A stretch of DNA of 34,222 nt from Candidatus Brocadiaceae bacterium (GCA_015661205.1 JACVXV010000017.1:1-34222); one strand, 5' to 3'. Shown: positions 9,250-18,268, counted from the first letter of the stretch. The notes: generated by a model from the sequence alone, not told the origin. Translations and numbers: made by a program.

Positions 9250-9271
9250 TTTGAAACAAATAGCCCTCGCG

Positions 9272-10624
9272 TTAATTCAGTTTTTTTAAAATTTCTTCGG
9301 GGTGCTTGATCTTTTCCCAATATTCATCAAATTTGAATTTTACACTATGCTCACTATCATGGCACGTAACGCACCGGCCTTCACCCGCGGAGCGGTGTTT
9401 ATAGGCCGTATCATTAACGTTTGCAATATGCAGGCTTCCGGCGCCGTGGCAACTTTCACATCCGACGTCTATCAAATATTTATTCTCTTTCTCAGACAGA
9501 AACCCGGAAACGTAACCATAGCCGGTGGTATGGCACGCAATACATTCGGGGTCAAATTGCTGTCCCATAGCCACTAGGGTATTATAAGCCGCGCCATGCC
9601 TTGTTTTAAGCCAATGGAGGTATACTGCCTTATGGCATATACCGCAGGACGCGCTCCCCACGTATGACGCTCCGTCTTGAAGGGGCTCCTGCACCGTTTT
9701 ACCCAGCAAATCTTCGTCAATCAACATCTGCTGATATTCCTTCAACAATGAAGCCATTCCCGGTGAATCCTTTTGAGCATGACCCAACGGCATAAGGGAG
9801 ACGGACTTCCTCGTTAGACCGGCTTTATCCATAGAATACGTAACAACACCAAGATGTTTGCCCTTTGTGCCTGCGGTAACGATTAACGTGTTGTTAAGGT
9901 ACGTTACGGCATCCTCCGGCTCATCGATGCCGTGTCCGGTAATAATCAAGGCTATTTCCGGGAACAATTTTGCAATTTCAATAGACTCTTCAAGCGGCGC
10001 ATGAGAAAGCAAAACAATGAGGTCCACACTACCGCGTAAATCTTTTACAAGCGGCCTTAATGCCTCTACCGGGTCATGAACGTTTACACCATCGGAGAAA
10101 TGCTCACTTATCAGGGATTTCGATACAATCCCTATAAAAGCTATTTTACAAGGCCGTGCAGCGCCGGAACACTCTTTTACAAGGAATTGATTACGTTCCA
10201 AAGGAAGCTGGTCGGCAAACTCAACGTTACCGGAGAGAAACTTCACCTTATACGCTTGCGATAAATAACTCATTAACGGCAGCCCGATTTCAAGGTCTTT
10301 TTCACCGAGGTTATGCGCCACGTAACCCATTTCATCCATTGCACGGCACAGCATCTCCGTTTTGATCTCTTGTTGCCTCCCAAAGCCTTTCGGCAAATCC
10401 CCCAAACTTACGGGTATCACCGTCTTTTTCTGCTTTCTCAACGAATCAATCAGAGCGCCTCGGCGGGAAATCCCTCCTATCTGCCCTTCGAAGCAACCGC
10501 AGGGTTCAAGGCTACCCAGTTCTTCACCGGAAAACACGATCAAAACTTCACCGGAAGAGGCATAAATGCTTGCAGGCAAGAAAAGAATTAAAAACAACAA
10601 AAGATACTTGAAGATCACACCCAT
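9272..10624 (-). CDS. Exported phosphoesterase-like protein with C-terminal tetrahaem cytochrome domain
   Basis: From the ATG at 10624 the protein has 450 residues; an upstream TTG at 10663 is less likely because the signal peptide (MGVIFKYLLLFLILFLPAS) begins at this ATG. The N-terminal half resembles the calcineurin-like phosphoesterase/5'-nucleotidase fold in the subfamily with LEPCGCFEGQIGGISRRG. SLGDLP, LLSHAP and ITGHGID remain, but the usual D-x-H and GNHE ligands are replaced (SGEELG, LGEKDL), so metal binding may be lost. The C-terminal part holds four CxxCH haem motifs (CGICH, CIACH, CESCH, CVTCH) in a cytochrome c554-like arrangement starting at YVGSASCGICH. It should be exported and carry four c-type haems. 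It heads the glycogen block, 22 bases before the GH57 gene. Its redox partner is unknown. Confidence 0.88.
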   Translation of the reverse strand: MGVIFKYLLLFLILFLPASIYASSGEVLIVFSGEELGSLEPCGCFEGQIGGISRRGALIDSLRKQKKTVIPVSLGDLPKGFGRQQEIKTEMLCRAMDEMGYVAHNLGEKDLEIGLPLMSYLSQAYKVKFLSGNVEFADQLPLERNQFLVKECSGAARPCKIAFIGIVSKSLISEHFSDGVNVHDPVEALRPLVKDLRGSVDLIVLLSHAPLEESIEIAKLFPEIALIITGHGIDEPEDAVTYLNNTLIVTAGTKGKHLGVVTYSMDKAGLTRKSVSLMPLGHAQKDSPGMASLLKEYQQMLIDEDLLGKTVQEPLQDGASYVGSASCGICHKAVYLHWLKTRHGAAYNTLVAMGQQFDPECIACHTTGYGYVSGFLSEKENKYLIDVGCESCHGAGSLHIANVNDTAYKHRSAGEGRCVTCHDSEHSVKFKFDEYWEKIKHPEEILKKLN

Positions 10625-10811
10625 AGATATTTTTAGATTATTACAGCAACGAATTAACCCCAATACGGCAACCGTAAGTTGCGATTAACACAAAATCGAA
10701 TATCGAACAAGGAATAACGAATGTCGAATGATATCCGTATCCATACTTCATAAATTCGAAATTCCTTACATAGTTAAATACAGTGAAAACCCTATATTAT
10801 CAATATACTCA
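10625..10811. repeat. Short gap with a CGAA-rich degenerate repeat
   Basis: Around 10694-10735 the motif TCGAA recurs within a short span, with AAGGAATAACGAA between copies. This resembles a dispersed intergenic repeat of environmental bacterial genomes. I see no gene and no T-tailed hairpin. Confidence 0.4.
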
Positions 10812-11348
10812 CTACCACACTCTTGGTTTAAACCCTTTGTCGTTTAAGATTTTCACACTCTCTTCCCCACTTTGTGCTATCACAAACATCCCCTTTTTGT
10901 ATGCGTATCTTTCCGCCCCTTCTTCTATTAAAATCCCTCCTACGGCGCCTATCACATTTCTGTCTTTATATTCCGGGAAAAAATACTTGAATTTATTCAA
11001 CCTTTCCTCATGTTCCTGCACGTCCTCTATTTTTAAAGTGCTTTTTGCCTCTACGAGCACCGCATATTTTCCATCAATTGCCAAAATATCTATTTCTATG
11101 GTGTTTCCATCCTTGTGTGTTTTTATCCTTTGATATACTTTATCTACCACTATACCTCGCGCCTTAAATAGCTTTTCTACTGCGGGCGCAATCAACCCCT
11201 CAACAAACTTACTCCACTTACCGGTAAGGTCGCCAACGACCTTTAAGGTGTTTTCAATTTTTTTATCCGTTTCTTTAAATCTTTTATCCGTTTCTCTATA
11301 AAGGTCCCATATCTCTTTGAACCCTTTTTCCATTTCTTTCTTTGTCAT
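10812..11348 (-). CDS. Coiled-coil protein with PD-(D/E)XK nuclease-like core
   Basis: The protein has 178 residues from the ATG at 11348; AAAGGGGA about eight bases upstream supports this start over a longer frame that begins at 11387. Residues 1-50 are charged and helical with a repeated pattern (YRETDKRFKETDKKIEN). Residues 75-140 carry the core of the restriction-endonuclease fold: E85-I-D87 in NTIEIDILAI and E100-A-K102 in YAVLVEAKSTL. This architecture is common in families of predicted nucleases of unknown role that are often present in several copies in cyanobacteria and planctomycetes. The likely active-site residues are all present, so catalysis is possible. A housekeeping or defence role cannot be told from context. 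It lies 104 bases after the DUF1573 gene on the same strand. Confidence 0.72.
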   Translation of the reverse strand: MTKKEMEKGFKEIWDLYRETDKRFKETDKKIENTLKVVGDLTGKWSKFVEGLIAPAVEKLFKARGIVVDKVYQRIKTHKDGNTIEIDILAIDGKYAVLVEAKSTLKIEDVQEHEERLNKFKYFFPEYKDRNVIGAVGGILIEEGAERYAYKKGMFVIAQSGEESVKILNDKGFKPRVW

Positions 11349-11452
11349 AGTAATTTCCCCTTTACAACCTCTGGAGACGCACACCATGTTTTCTCAGGGT
11401 TTCTGAATTGAAATTATATTTTACGTCAATTAAAAAATGAGAATGGTATCCC

Positions 11453-12487
11453 TTATTCTTTAACCTCACCATTAATCGGAATACTGATAACCGGTTGAAC
11501 GCTACTCGTGGTATATATCTTTATACCACCGGTAATCTTACCGAGCGGGCGATTGTCACCCAGGATAATTTCCAACCTTTTACTCTTTTTGTTTAAATCA
11601 GATAGCGCATGCTTTATAAAATCGGGATGTACTTCAACCTTCTCTATTTTCACGTCACTATTTACCAGATTAATAATTACGGTCCTTTTTGACTCCAGCT
11701 TTTGTTTAATAGTGCCGAAAGACACCGCTTCAGGATAAAAGGTTAAGTCACCAATAGCCTCGCCGGAAAAGGGAACGTCTACCCTTTCCTGCCTGGCGCC
11801 GGTCGTGTATACAAAGATCATTCCATTATAATTCCCGATATAGTCATACTTGTTGAACGTTATCTGATAAACACTGGAATCATCAGCACCATCCTTATCC
11901 TTAGAAATAGTTAGGTAAGGACTGGGTGACTCCACCTTCGTTACCTGGATATTCAGCCCAGTGAGCGGTTTAATTTCCAACGTCTTTGTAACCGAATCCC
12001 CTTTTCGGCTGGTTCCAAAGTTAATTCGCCGTGGATTAACAACAACCTCTTCAATTATAACACCTGAAATCGTAAGCTTATACGTGGGCGTTTCGGGGTC
12101 GTTTGAATTTACCGTGACCGTCTTTGAAACCTTGCCCACGAATTTTCCCGGATTAAACTTTACATCTATCTCACCGGACTCATTGCTGAGCAATTTATCC
12201 TTCGATACCAGAGCGGCAGTGCATCCACAGGAAGTCTTGACGCTATTTATTATCAACTCCCCTTTCCCGGCATTTTGGAATTTAAACTTATACGTAACAA
12301 CGTCTCCTCCAAAAATCTTACCAAAATCATACACCTGCTTTTCAAAGGATATTTTCGGTTTTTCAGCCAGTTTTTCAACCTTATCCACAACGTTAGTCGT
12401 GTCGCCTTCGCCGGCTATTGCTAAATCAGAAAACCCAAAACCAACGGCAAATACGGTCGAAATTAAGTATATTTTCAATTCTTTCAT
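11453..12487 (-). CDS. Exported DUF1573 protein, Ig-like repeats
   Basis: This 344-residue protein has an N-terminal signal peptide (positive start, hydrophobic 6-18, likely cut after AIAG near 26). Residues 45-150 form a DUF1573 domain with the typical start ISFEKQVYDFGKI and the conserved KTSCGCTAA motif (C87, C89), then NSNDPETP. Two more Ig-like beta repeats follow (ASPM-SPD2-Hydin type), each opening with a phrase like INFGT or VSFGTI. DUF1573 proteins are abundant in planctomycetes and Bacteroidetes; their job is not established and they probably bind other cell-envelope proteins. The GGAG ribosome site lies ten bases before the ATG. It is not clearly part of an operon with the nuclease-like gene. 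Confidence 0.85.
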   Translation of the reverse strand: MKELKIYLISTVFAVGFGFSDLAIAGEGDTTNVVDKVEKLAEKPKISFEKQVYDFGKIFGGDVVTYKFKFQNAGKGELIINSVKTSCGCTAALVSKDKLLSNESGEIDVKFNPGKFVGKVSKTVTVNSNDPETPTYKLTISGVIIEEVVVNPRRINFGTSRKGDSVTKTLEIKPLTGLNIQVTKVESPSPYLTISKDKDGADDSSVYQITFNKYDYIGNYNGMIFVYTTGARQERVDVPFSGEAIGDLTFYPEAVSFGTIKQKLESKRTVIINLVNSDVKIEKVEVHPDFIKHALSDLNKKSKRLEIILGDNRPLGKITGGIKIYTTSSVQPVISIPINGEVKE

Positions 12488-12661
12488 TGCAAATCATCTC
12501 CAATTTTAGCAACAGAAAACTATAGACAACCAAGGAATACCGGCTCTGGTGCCGAATATGCCTTTAATGATTGTTAGCGTAACAGAGACCCAAGCCAGTT
12601 AAATACTATTGGAACCACAGATTTCGTTTTCAATTCTATCATAAACATGCGCAAATAATAA

Positions 12662-12802
12662 ACAGAATTTAGTCCTGCTTCAGGATACCGTCAAAGCCTA
12701 AAAGATTTTATCAATGACAAGTTCGATGAATTCCGCGCAGAGATGGACAATCAAATTAAAGCCTTCGGCAACTTTCTTTTTATACGTAGGGCAAGGCTTT
12801 AG
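12662..12802 (+). pseudogene. Possible reading-frame remnant cut by a palindromic repeat
   Basis: An open stretch without a start codon encodes a charged helical segment (SLKDFINDKFDEFRAEMDNQ). It runs straight into the GCAAGGCT palindrome, whose sequence supplies the stop at 12800-12802. The amphipathic helix resembles the coiled-coil part of families like the nearby nuclease-like protein, but I cannot identify it. It could be chance. Confidence 0.25.
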
Positions 12803-13320
12803 CCTTGCGGCTGTCTGTATACGCAACAGGGCACGCCCTACAACAGGCCCGAAGGGCTGAAAGGATATAGCCAGGGGTAAAGCCCCTGGTAAATGCAACA
12901 ACATAGCCAGCCCCGAAGGGGTGACAGAAAAGGACGCATAACATGGTCAGGACATCTATTTTTTCTGGAATTTAGTATTGTTTTAGTCACGAAAACAAAA
13001 CATCCTGCCTCCCCTTCGGGGCTTGTATTATTTTATGATCTTCACAGGGGGCTTCACCCCCCGCTATATCCTGTCGGCCTTTCAGGCCTGACTTTCAAGT
13101 TCCTATACAGGTCGCTCCTACGGAGCTTTTGCGGTGTTTAGATTCTTTATTCTACAAACAGGCCACCCCTCTGGGGCTATATTCGCCCAACTCCGGCAGT
13201 CTTCAGTTTAACGCTTAGATACAAAATAAATGAATGCGTTGCAAAGTTCCGTCAGGAACGAAATAGTGGTAGAAAACAAACACAAAAACGGTCTTAGTTC
13301 CGTAGGAACGACATATTCGT

Positions 13321-13416
13321 AGAAAAACCAATGGGCTTTGAATATTTCATGCCTACGGTACTTTATGGTTGTATGCCCTTGCTATTTCTACCGATATTTT
13401 GTCCCTACGGGACATT
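13321..13416. repeat. Dispersed ~97-bp repeat, copy 1
   Basis: This stretch aligns with 22361-22456 with about eleven mismatches and no gap. The best-conserved part is the 3' end, ACCGATATTTTGTCCCTACG, which includes a GTCCC/GGGAC hairpin. The two copies lie nine kilobases apart in unrelated gaps, so this is a dispersed element and not a gene part. Confidence 0.75.
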
Positions 13417-13668
13417 ACGTCACTACTCAGGTAGATAGGCTGAAGGCCGAAGGATTAAATTCCCTTGTATGCCTTGAAAAGCCTGATAAAATCAAAGCGC
13501 ACAAGAGTAACGCAAAAATGATAAAAACTGATAGAAAAGCCCTGGAATTTATGGTTTAATATCTGAAACGTACCACTGAAACCCTAACCCGAACGAGTCG
13601 AAAGAGAAAATTTTTCTGTTTTCCGCTAAAAGTTGGACAGCGTTAAAATAGGATTGGGAAACACCACT

Positions 13669-14706
13669 TTGTTAAAAATAGGAATTGTCGGCGCCACGGC
13701 TTATACCAGCCTTGAACTCATAAAAATCCTTCTACGCCACCCAAAGGTAAAAATCACCTATCTTGGCGTCCGGAAAACGGATAATCCCAAAATCTCGGAC
13801 ATATTTCCTGCTCTAAAGCATATCCTGGATTTACCCTGTACAACGATAGATCAAAAAGATATCCCTACCACTATAGACCTAGCATTTATTACCCTGCCGC
13901 CTACCGTCTCTATGCAATATGTACCATTGTTTACGAAAAACGGGATTAAGGTCATTGATTTTAGCGCCGATTACCGCTTTCGTGACAAATCGCTTTACGA
14001 AAAATGGTACAAGGCGCAGCATACAGATAATAACGGCATAGAGACCGCCGTTTACGGCCTGCCGGAGCTTTTTCGGAACGAAATTAAAAAGACCGCGCTG
14101 GTAGGCAATCCCGGCTGCTACACCACGGCAACAATCCTCGCACTAGCTCCGTTGCTTGCAAAAGGACTCATCTACCCGGAGGATATTATTGTAGACGCCA
14201 AATCAGGGGTATCAGGGCGCGGACGCGAACCGAAGGAAGACACCCACTACTGTGAATGCAACGAGAACATTGAGGCATACAGCGTTGGAGGACATCGGCA
14301 CAGCCCGGAAATAGAACATATTCTGTCCATTAAGACACATCAGAAGGTGTCAATACAATTTGTCCCCCATCTTATCCCGATGAATCGCGGTATTCTTTGT
14401 ACTATCTATGCCAAACCGAAGAATGCGGTAGCCGGCGGCGCTTTGTCTTTACGAAACGAAGAAATTTTTGAACTTTACAAGGAAGCATATAGTAAAGAGC
14501 CTTTTATCCGCCTAAAAGAGGGGCAAGAGGTTCCCAGGACAAAAGACGTGGCATATACCAACTTTTGCGATATCTCCGTGAAGGCCACCGAGAATCGCAT
14601 CGTTATCCTTTCCGCCATCGACAACCTCATCAAGGGCGCTTCAGGCCAGGCAGTACAAAATATGAATGTAATGTGTGGATTTGACGAAAAAATGGGGTTG
14701 CTATAA
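13669..14706 (+). CDS. argC: N-acetyl-gamma-glutamyl-phosphate reductase
   Basis: ArgC reduces N-acetylglutamyl 5-phosphate with NADPH to the semialdehyde, the third step of arginine synthesis. I start at the TTG at 13669 because the protein then begins MLKIGIVGATAYTS, the Rossmann start of the family, and has 345 residues, the usual length; a TTG at 13633 would add twelve residues of no family match, and AGGATTGGG lies upstream of the chosen start. C150 in VGNPGCYTT is the catalytic cysteine, and HRHSPEIEHIL supplies the active-site histidine region. GASGQAVQNMN near the end is typical. It is followed 51 bases later by uppP on the same strand, though the two functions are unrelated. The call is certain; the exact start is not. 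Confidence 0.95.
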   Translation: MLKIGIVGATAYTSLELIKILLRHPKVKITYLGVRKTDNPKISDIFPALKHILDLPCTTIDQKDIPTTIDLAFITLPPTVSMQYVPLFTKNGIKVIDFSADYRFRDKSLYEKWYKAQHTDNNGIETAVYGLPELFRNEIKKTALVGNPGCYTTATILALAPLLAKGLIYPEDIIVDAKSGVSGRGREPKEDTHYCECNENIEAYSVGGHRHSPEIEHILSIKTHQKVSIQFVPHLIPMNRGILCTIYAKPKNAVAGGALSLRNEEIFELYKEAYSKEPFIRLKEGQEVPRTKDVAYTNFCDISVKATENRIVILSAIDNLIKGASGQAVQNMNVMCGFDEKMGLL

Positions 14707-14757
14707 AATACAATACCGGAATTATTCTGAAAAAGAGGCTACGAAAGGGAGCGAACC

Positions 14758-15537
14758 ATGACGTACTTAGCGGCACTAATCCTTGCGGTAATTGAAGGCA
14801 TTACGGAGTTTTTACCCGTCTCATCTACGGGCCACATGATAATTGCATCCTCATTCATGGGCATCAGTGAAAATCCCCTTACGAAGAATTTTGAAGTCGT
14901 CATTCAACTGGGCGCTATTTTGTCGGTAGTAGTGATCTATTGGCGTAAATTTCTAGCCTCTTTCCGGTTTTACCTGAAACTGGCCGTTGCATTCATTCCG
15001 GCGGCAATTGCAGGTTTTATTCTGAACGACTATATTGACTGCTTGTTATCCAATATATGGGTCGTAATTATTTCTCTATTCGTCGGGGGTATTATCCTGA
15101 TCTTTGTCGATACATGGTTTAAACATGCGGAAGGCACGGAAGAGCAGGATATGACCTGGTTCCAGGCGTTTAAAATCGGCTGCTTTCAGTGTATTGCGAT
15201 GGTGCCGGGCGTATCAAGGTCAGCGTCCACAATCATCGGGGGGATGGTTGTCGGCCTCAACCGGAAAAACGCCGCTGAATTCTCGTTTTTCCTTGCAGTG
15301 CCAACCATGCTGGGCGCCAGCGCAAAAAAGCTCATGGATTCCCACAAGACGATTCAGTCCGATGACGCGTTACTATTATTGTTGGGAACCTCCGTGGCAT
15401 TCATCGTGGCGCTGTTTGCCATCAAGTCCTTTATCTCATTCCTACAGCGGCATGGCTTTAAATGGTTTGGCTATTATCGCATTGTACTTGGCGTGGTTTT
15501 GGCTGTTGTGGTGCTTGTGTTGAAAATAAGATTATAA
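14758..15537 (+). CDS. uppP: Undecaprenyl-diphosphatase
   Basis: UppP (BacA) removes one phosphate from undecaprenyl diphosphate, which recycles the lipid carrier for peptidoglycan and other envelope polymers. It confers some bacitracin resistance when abundant. The 259-residue protein is polytopic and has both family signatures: [14 protein letters not shown] (13-26), with the glutamate-rich active site, and [10 protein letters not shown] (150-159), with the catalytic serine/arginine. About seven membrane segments are visible. AAAGGGAG lies before the ATG at a good distance. It may be co-transcribed with argC. It converges with pgsA; the 58-base gap shows no clear T-tailed terminator. Confidence 0.96.
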   Translation: MTYLAALILAVIEGITEFLPVSSTGHMIIASSFMGISENPLTKNFEVVIQLGAILSVVVIYWRKFLASFRFYLKLAVAFIPAAIAGFILNDYIDCLLSNIWVVIISLFVGGIILIFVDTWFKHAEGTEEQDMTWFQAFKIGCFQCIAMVPGVSRSASTIIGGMVVGLNRKNAAEFSFFLAVPTMLGASAKKLMDSHKTIQSDDALLLLLGTSVAFIVALFAIKSFISFLQRHGFKWFGYYRIVLGVVLAVVVLVLKIRL

Positions 15538-15595
15538 TACCGGGTGGTTTTGTATTAATTCTTACCTACTGGTCTGAAAATGCCTGTCCATTATA

Positions 15596-16171
15596 CTACT
15601 TCATCAGTAACGAAGGCCCTGCCTTAACTAAATATTTTACCCCGGAAACCAGGGTAATAATCACGGTCATCCACAACATAACGACGATCCCCAGTTTGAT
15701 CTCCTCAAAACACTGAAGATACGCATAGAAGAGGAGAATCAAGCTTATCGTCAGCGATTGGATAAACATCTTTGCCTTTCCCCATATCGTCGCCCCAAAC
15801 TCAATCCCCTTCGATTCAGAGTAGCTTCTGATACTGTTTACCAGGAATTCCCTGGCAACGATCACCACCACCATCCACGGAGGAACAATGCCGTTTGCGT
15901 GCTGTATGAGTAAGATAAACCCGCCGCAGACGATGATCTTATCGACAAAGGGGTCCGCAATACGTCCAAAATCCGTCAAAAGTCCCTTTTTCCGGGCCAT
16001 ATAGCCATCCAGCCAATCCGTAATCCACGCCAGTATATAGGAAAAAAAGGCGATGTCATACCAACGGTACGATAAGAAAGCAAAGAAAATGATGGACAGC
16101 ACAAACCGCATCATGGTTAACCGGTTTGGTAGGTTAAACGCCGCACATTTTGAAAGTTCGAACGAATTCAT
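15596..16171 (-). CDS. pgsA: CDP-alcohol phosphatidyltransferase, probably phosphatidylglycerophosphate synthase
   Basis: This enzyme joins CDP-diacylglycerol and glycerol 3-phosphate to give phosphatidylglycerol phosphate, the precursor of phosphatidylglycerol and cardiolipin. The 191-residue protein shows the full CDP-alcohol phosphotransferase signature: D55-G56-x2-A59-R60-x8-G69-x3-D73-x3-D77. Four to five hydrophobic segments surround it. NLPNRLTMMRF at the N-terminus matches the typical NIPN-LT-R start of PgsA. GAGGGG lies four bases before the ATG. A related enzyme with another alcohol substrate cannot be fully excluded, but the N-terminal motif favours PgsA. Confidence 0.92.
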   Translation of the reverse strand: MNSFELSKCAAFNLPNRLTMMRFVLSIIFFAFLSYRWYDIAFFSYILAWITDWLDGYMARKKGLLTDFGRIADPFVDKIIVCGGFILLIQHANGIVPPWMVVVIVAREFLVNSIRSYSESKGIEFGATIWGKAKMFIQSLTISLILLFYAYLQCFEEIKLGIVVMLWMTVIITLVSGVKYLVKAGPSLLMK

Positions 16172-16502
16172 TTACCCCTCTTTTGTATTTTCCAACCTGA
16201 AGTATTTAGCGAGGTAGAGCCTCAGACCGATTAAAAAAGCTCGAAAACCACAGATTTCACAGATTACACAGATTTTGTATTAATAAAACCCACAGATTGT
16301 TTTAGCGTTCGTAATTAGTTCACATAGTACCTGTAATGGCTGATGCCCCCCTTGCCACAACCTCATTTTTTAAGGGAGGATTTCGAAAATCCCTATTTAG
16401 ATAATGTATTGAGGCGGCCTCATCTCTGGCTTTTTTAATCTGTGAAATCTGTGGTTCCAGCAGTTCTTTCCAAAACTTGACTCATTTGTAAAGATAAATA
16501 GT
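16172..16502. repeat. 331-base gap with a perfect 20-bp inverted repeat
   Basis: Bases 16246-16265 and 16437-16456 are perfect inverted copies of a 20-mer containing ACAGATTTCACAGAT. The left copy continues as a direct ACACAGATT repeat. They enclose about 170 bases with no gene. A half copy (AACCACAGATTTC) lies at 12613-12626. This looks like a miniature inverted-repeat element. The pgsA ribosome site lies at the left edge. No promoter is clear. Confidence 0.55.
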
Positions 16503-17882
16503 TCACGTGGCAAACGCCCCTACCAAATCATATTCCGCTATGTCGGTAATACGCACGTCCCTAATATCGCCCGCCTTCAAACGGCCTTCTTTTGAGGCAT
16601 CGACAGCCTTCTTTTGTCTTCCTTTCGGATGGGCATGGAGAGGATTTCCGTGAATAACCACCTTGCAATCCACGTCCGGGGCGTCGCCACAAGTCCTTCC
16701 GATCCATCCGCCCTGCTCCCGGTCCTCTTCATCGACCATAACGGAAATGGTCTGCCCGACCATCCCCTTATGCCTCTCCAAAACAATCTCTTGCTGCGCC
16801 AGCATCACCTCTTTCAGTCGCCGATCCTTAACCTTTTTGGGTACCTGGTTCTTAAAAGAAGCCGCAGGAGTGCCTTCTTCTTTTGAGTAAGTAAACACCC
16901 CCAGTCTTTCAAACCGTGTCGCCTTAATAAACCCTAAAAGCTCTTCAAATTGTTCTTCCGTCTCTCCGGGAAATCCAACGATAACGGACGTCCTTACGTA
17001 TATGCCCGGAATGGCGTTGCGCAAACTAGCGATGAGTTCTTCAATGCGCGCGCGGGTTACACCGCGTCCCATTTTTTCCAAAATCGCGTCGTTGACGTGT
17101 TGAATGGGCAAGTCGATATACCGGCATATCTTTTCATACCGCGCCATTACCTGAATAAGTTCAGGGTAAAAATACCTCGGATGGGTGTAAAGGACGCGTA
17201 TCCATACGATACCGGGTATCGCCGCCAGCTTTTCAAGCAATAGGTGCAATTGCCGTTTACCGTACAAATCAACCCCGTAAGAGGTGGTGTCCTGTGAAAT
17301 AATGTTGACCTCTTTTACCCCTTCACGGGCCATTTGTGCGGCCTCTTCCAGTATATTCTCCATCGTCCTGCTATAAAACCTGCCGCGTATGCCCGGAATA
17401 GCGCAATAACTACAGCGATTATCGCACCCGTCGGATATCCTGAGATAGGCATAGTGGCTGGGTGTGAGCCGGATTCGATTACGCCAGTCGTCATTGCATT
17501 GTGAAGGAGGCAGTTTCGGTTTTTTCCGTCCCGAACCTGACAACTCAGTCAGGGTAGTAAAATCCTTCAATCCCACCACATGATCGATCTCCGGCACCTC
17601 CTCCTTCAACTCAGTGGAATACCGCTGTGCAAGGCAGCCCGTCACGATAAGTTTCTTGCAATGCGCATCATCCTTCAGTTTCGCCGCCTTGAGGATGGTG
17701 TCTATCGACTCCTGCTTCGAGTCGTTAATAAAACCACAGGTGTTGATAATCAACACCTCTGCATCCTCCGGATATTGACAGATCGTGCTGCCGCTGTCGG
17801 CTATCCGCCCAATCATCTCTTCTGCATCCACCAAATTCTTCGAACAACCCAGATTAATTAAAGCCACCTTTTTTGATTTCAT
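16503..17882 (-). CDS. rimO: Ribosomal protein uS12 methylthiotransferase
   Basis: RimO is a radical-SAM enzyme with two Fe-S clusters that adds a methylthio group to a conserved aspartate of ribosomal protein S12. I start at the ATG at 17882 (MKSKKVALINLGCSKN), which matches the family start; a longer frame reaching 17936 adds eighteen unrelated residues. The protein has 459 residues. C13, C49 and C83 (GCSKN, NTCGF, GCLAQR) bind the auxiliary cluster, and C153, C157 and C160 (CDNRCSYC) the radical-SAM cluster. A TRAM domain occupies about 385-455. The LGCSKNLVDAE start and the YLRISDGCDN context distinguish RimO from MiaB. It is transcribed divergently from pgi. Confidence 0.96.
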   Translation of the reverse strand: MKSKKVALINLGCSKNLVDAEEMIGRIADSGSTICQYPEDAEVLIINTCGFINDSKQESIDTILKAAKLKDDAHCKKLIVTGCLAQRYSTELKEEVPEIDHVVGLKDFTTLTELSGSGRKKPKLPPSQCNDDWRNRIRLTPSHYAYLRISDGCDNRCSYCAIPGIRGRFYSRTMENILEEAAQMAREGVKEVNIISQDTTSYGVDLYGKRQLHLLLEKLAAIPGIVWIRVLYTHPRYFYPELIQVMARYEKICRYIDLPIQHVNDAILEKMGRGVTRARIEELIASLRNAIPGIYVRTSVIVGFPGETEEQFEELLGFIKATRFERLGVFTYSKEEGTPAASFKNQVPKKVKDRRLKEVMLAQQEIVLERHKGMVGQTISVMVDEEDREQGGWIGRTCGDAPDVDCKVVIHGNPLHAHPKGRQKKAVDASKEGRLKAGDIRDVRITDIAEYDLVGAFAT

Positions 17883-18268
17883 AATAACGGACAAGCAACC
17901 CCCGGAACAACTTTCTACGGTAATAATTGATAGCAACGCGTCACACCGCTCAAATTTGCCGGTATGTATTTTTCAGTGTCTTGATTTTACCCAATTTCTA
18001 AGGCCTTGCAAGGAAATTTACTTCGTTAGATAGTAAGATTCGCTGCACAAAGAAGCATTAATGCTTTAAAATATTGAATATTTGACTTATAATGATAAAT
18101 TATTATATTATATCTTCACATTTTTAAATTAAGCAGACAATTTTTGATGGACGTCCCGATTTGATTTTGAAATACTTATGAGTAAGGTTTGCATTATCGT
18201 CCTTGATTTTACGCGCAAAGACCCGGTAATTTTAAATTAAAATAGAAGACAAATAGGAGGATAAGCCT
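17883..18268. other. Divergent AT-rich control region between rimO and pgi
   Basis: This 386-base gap has no gene. The part from 18050 to 18140 is strongly AT-rich and holds the likely pgi promoter. The final 20 bases contain AGGAGG. No strong hairpin is seen. Confidence 0.5.
18082..18111 (+). promoter_or_regulatory. Candidate sigma-70-type promoter for pgi
   Basis: TTGACT at 18082-18087 is a near-consensus -35 box. TATATT at 18104-18109 (16-base spacer) or TATTAT at 18106-18111 (18-base spacer) would be the -10 box. It would leave a leader of about 150 bases before pgi. It is one of several AT-rich matches in this gap, hence the modest score. Confidence 0.4.

Larger units (their letters stand above)
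12488..13668. repeat. Repeat-rich gap of about 1.2 kb
   Basis: No intact gene is seen. From 12784 to about 13200 short palindromes follow each other: GCAAGGCT/AGCCTTGC at 12791-12808, CCAGGGG/CCCCTGG at 12871-12889, CCCC-GAA-GGGG at 12911-12921, CCCC-TTC-GGGG near 13011, and GGCCT-TTC-AGGCC at 13076-13088. From 13240 to 13416 are copies of a GTTCC-GTA-GGAAC type (for example 13297-13309), ending in a roughly 97-base unit that recurs at 22361. Two remnants of reading frames flank the cluster (12662-12802 and about 13417-13559). The last 100 bases should hold the argC promoter, but I cannot place it. Confidence 0.65.

Noticed and set aside
12784-13420. Possible CRISPR array
   Set aside because: The repeats are short palindromes of different types with irregular gaps; there is no uniform repeat-spacer pattern and no cas gene.
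13338-13559. 73-codon plus-strand frame after the repeat cluster
   Set aside because: Its first third lies inside the dispersed ~97-bp repeat and the rest matches nothing I know; at most a remnant.
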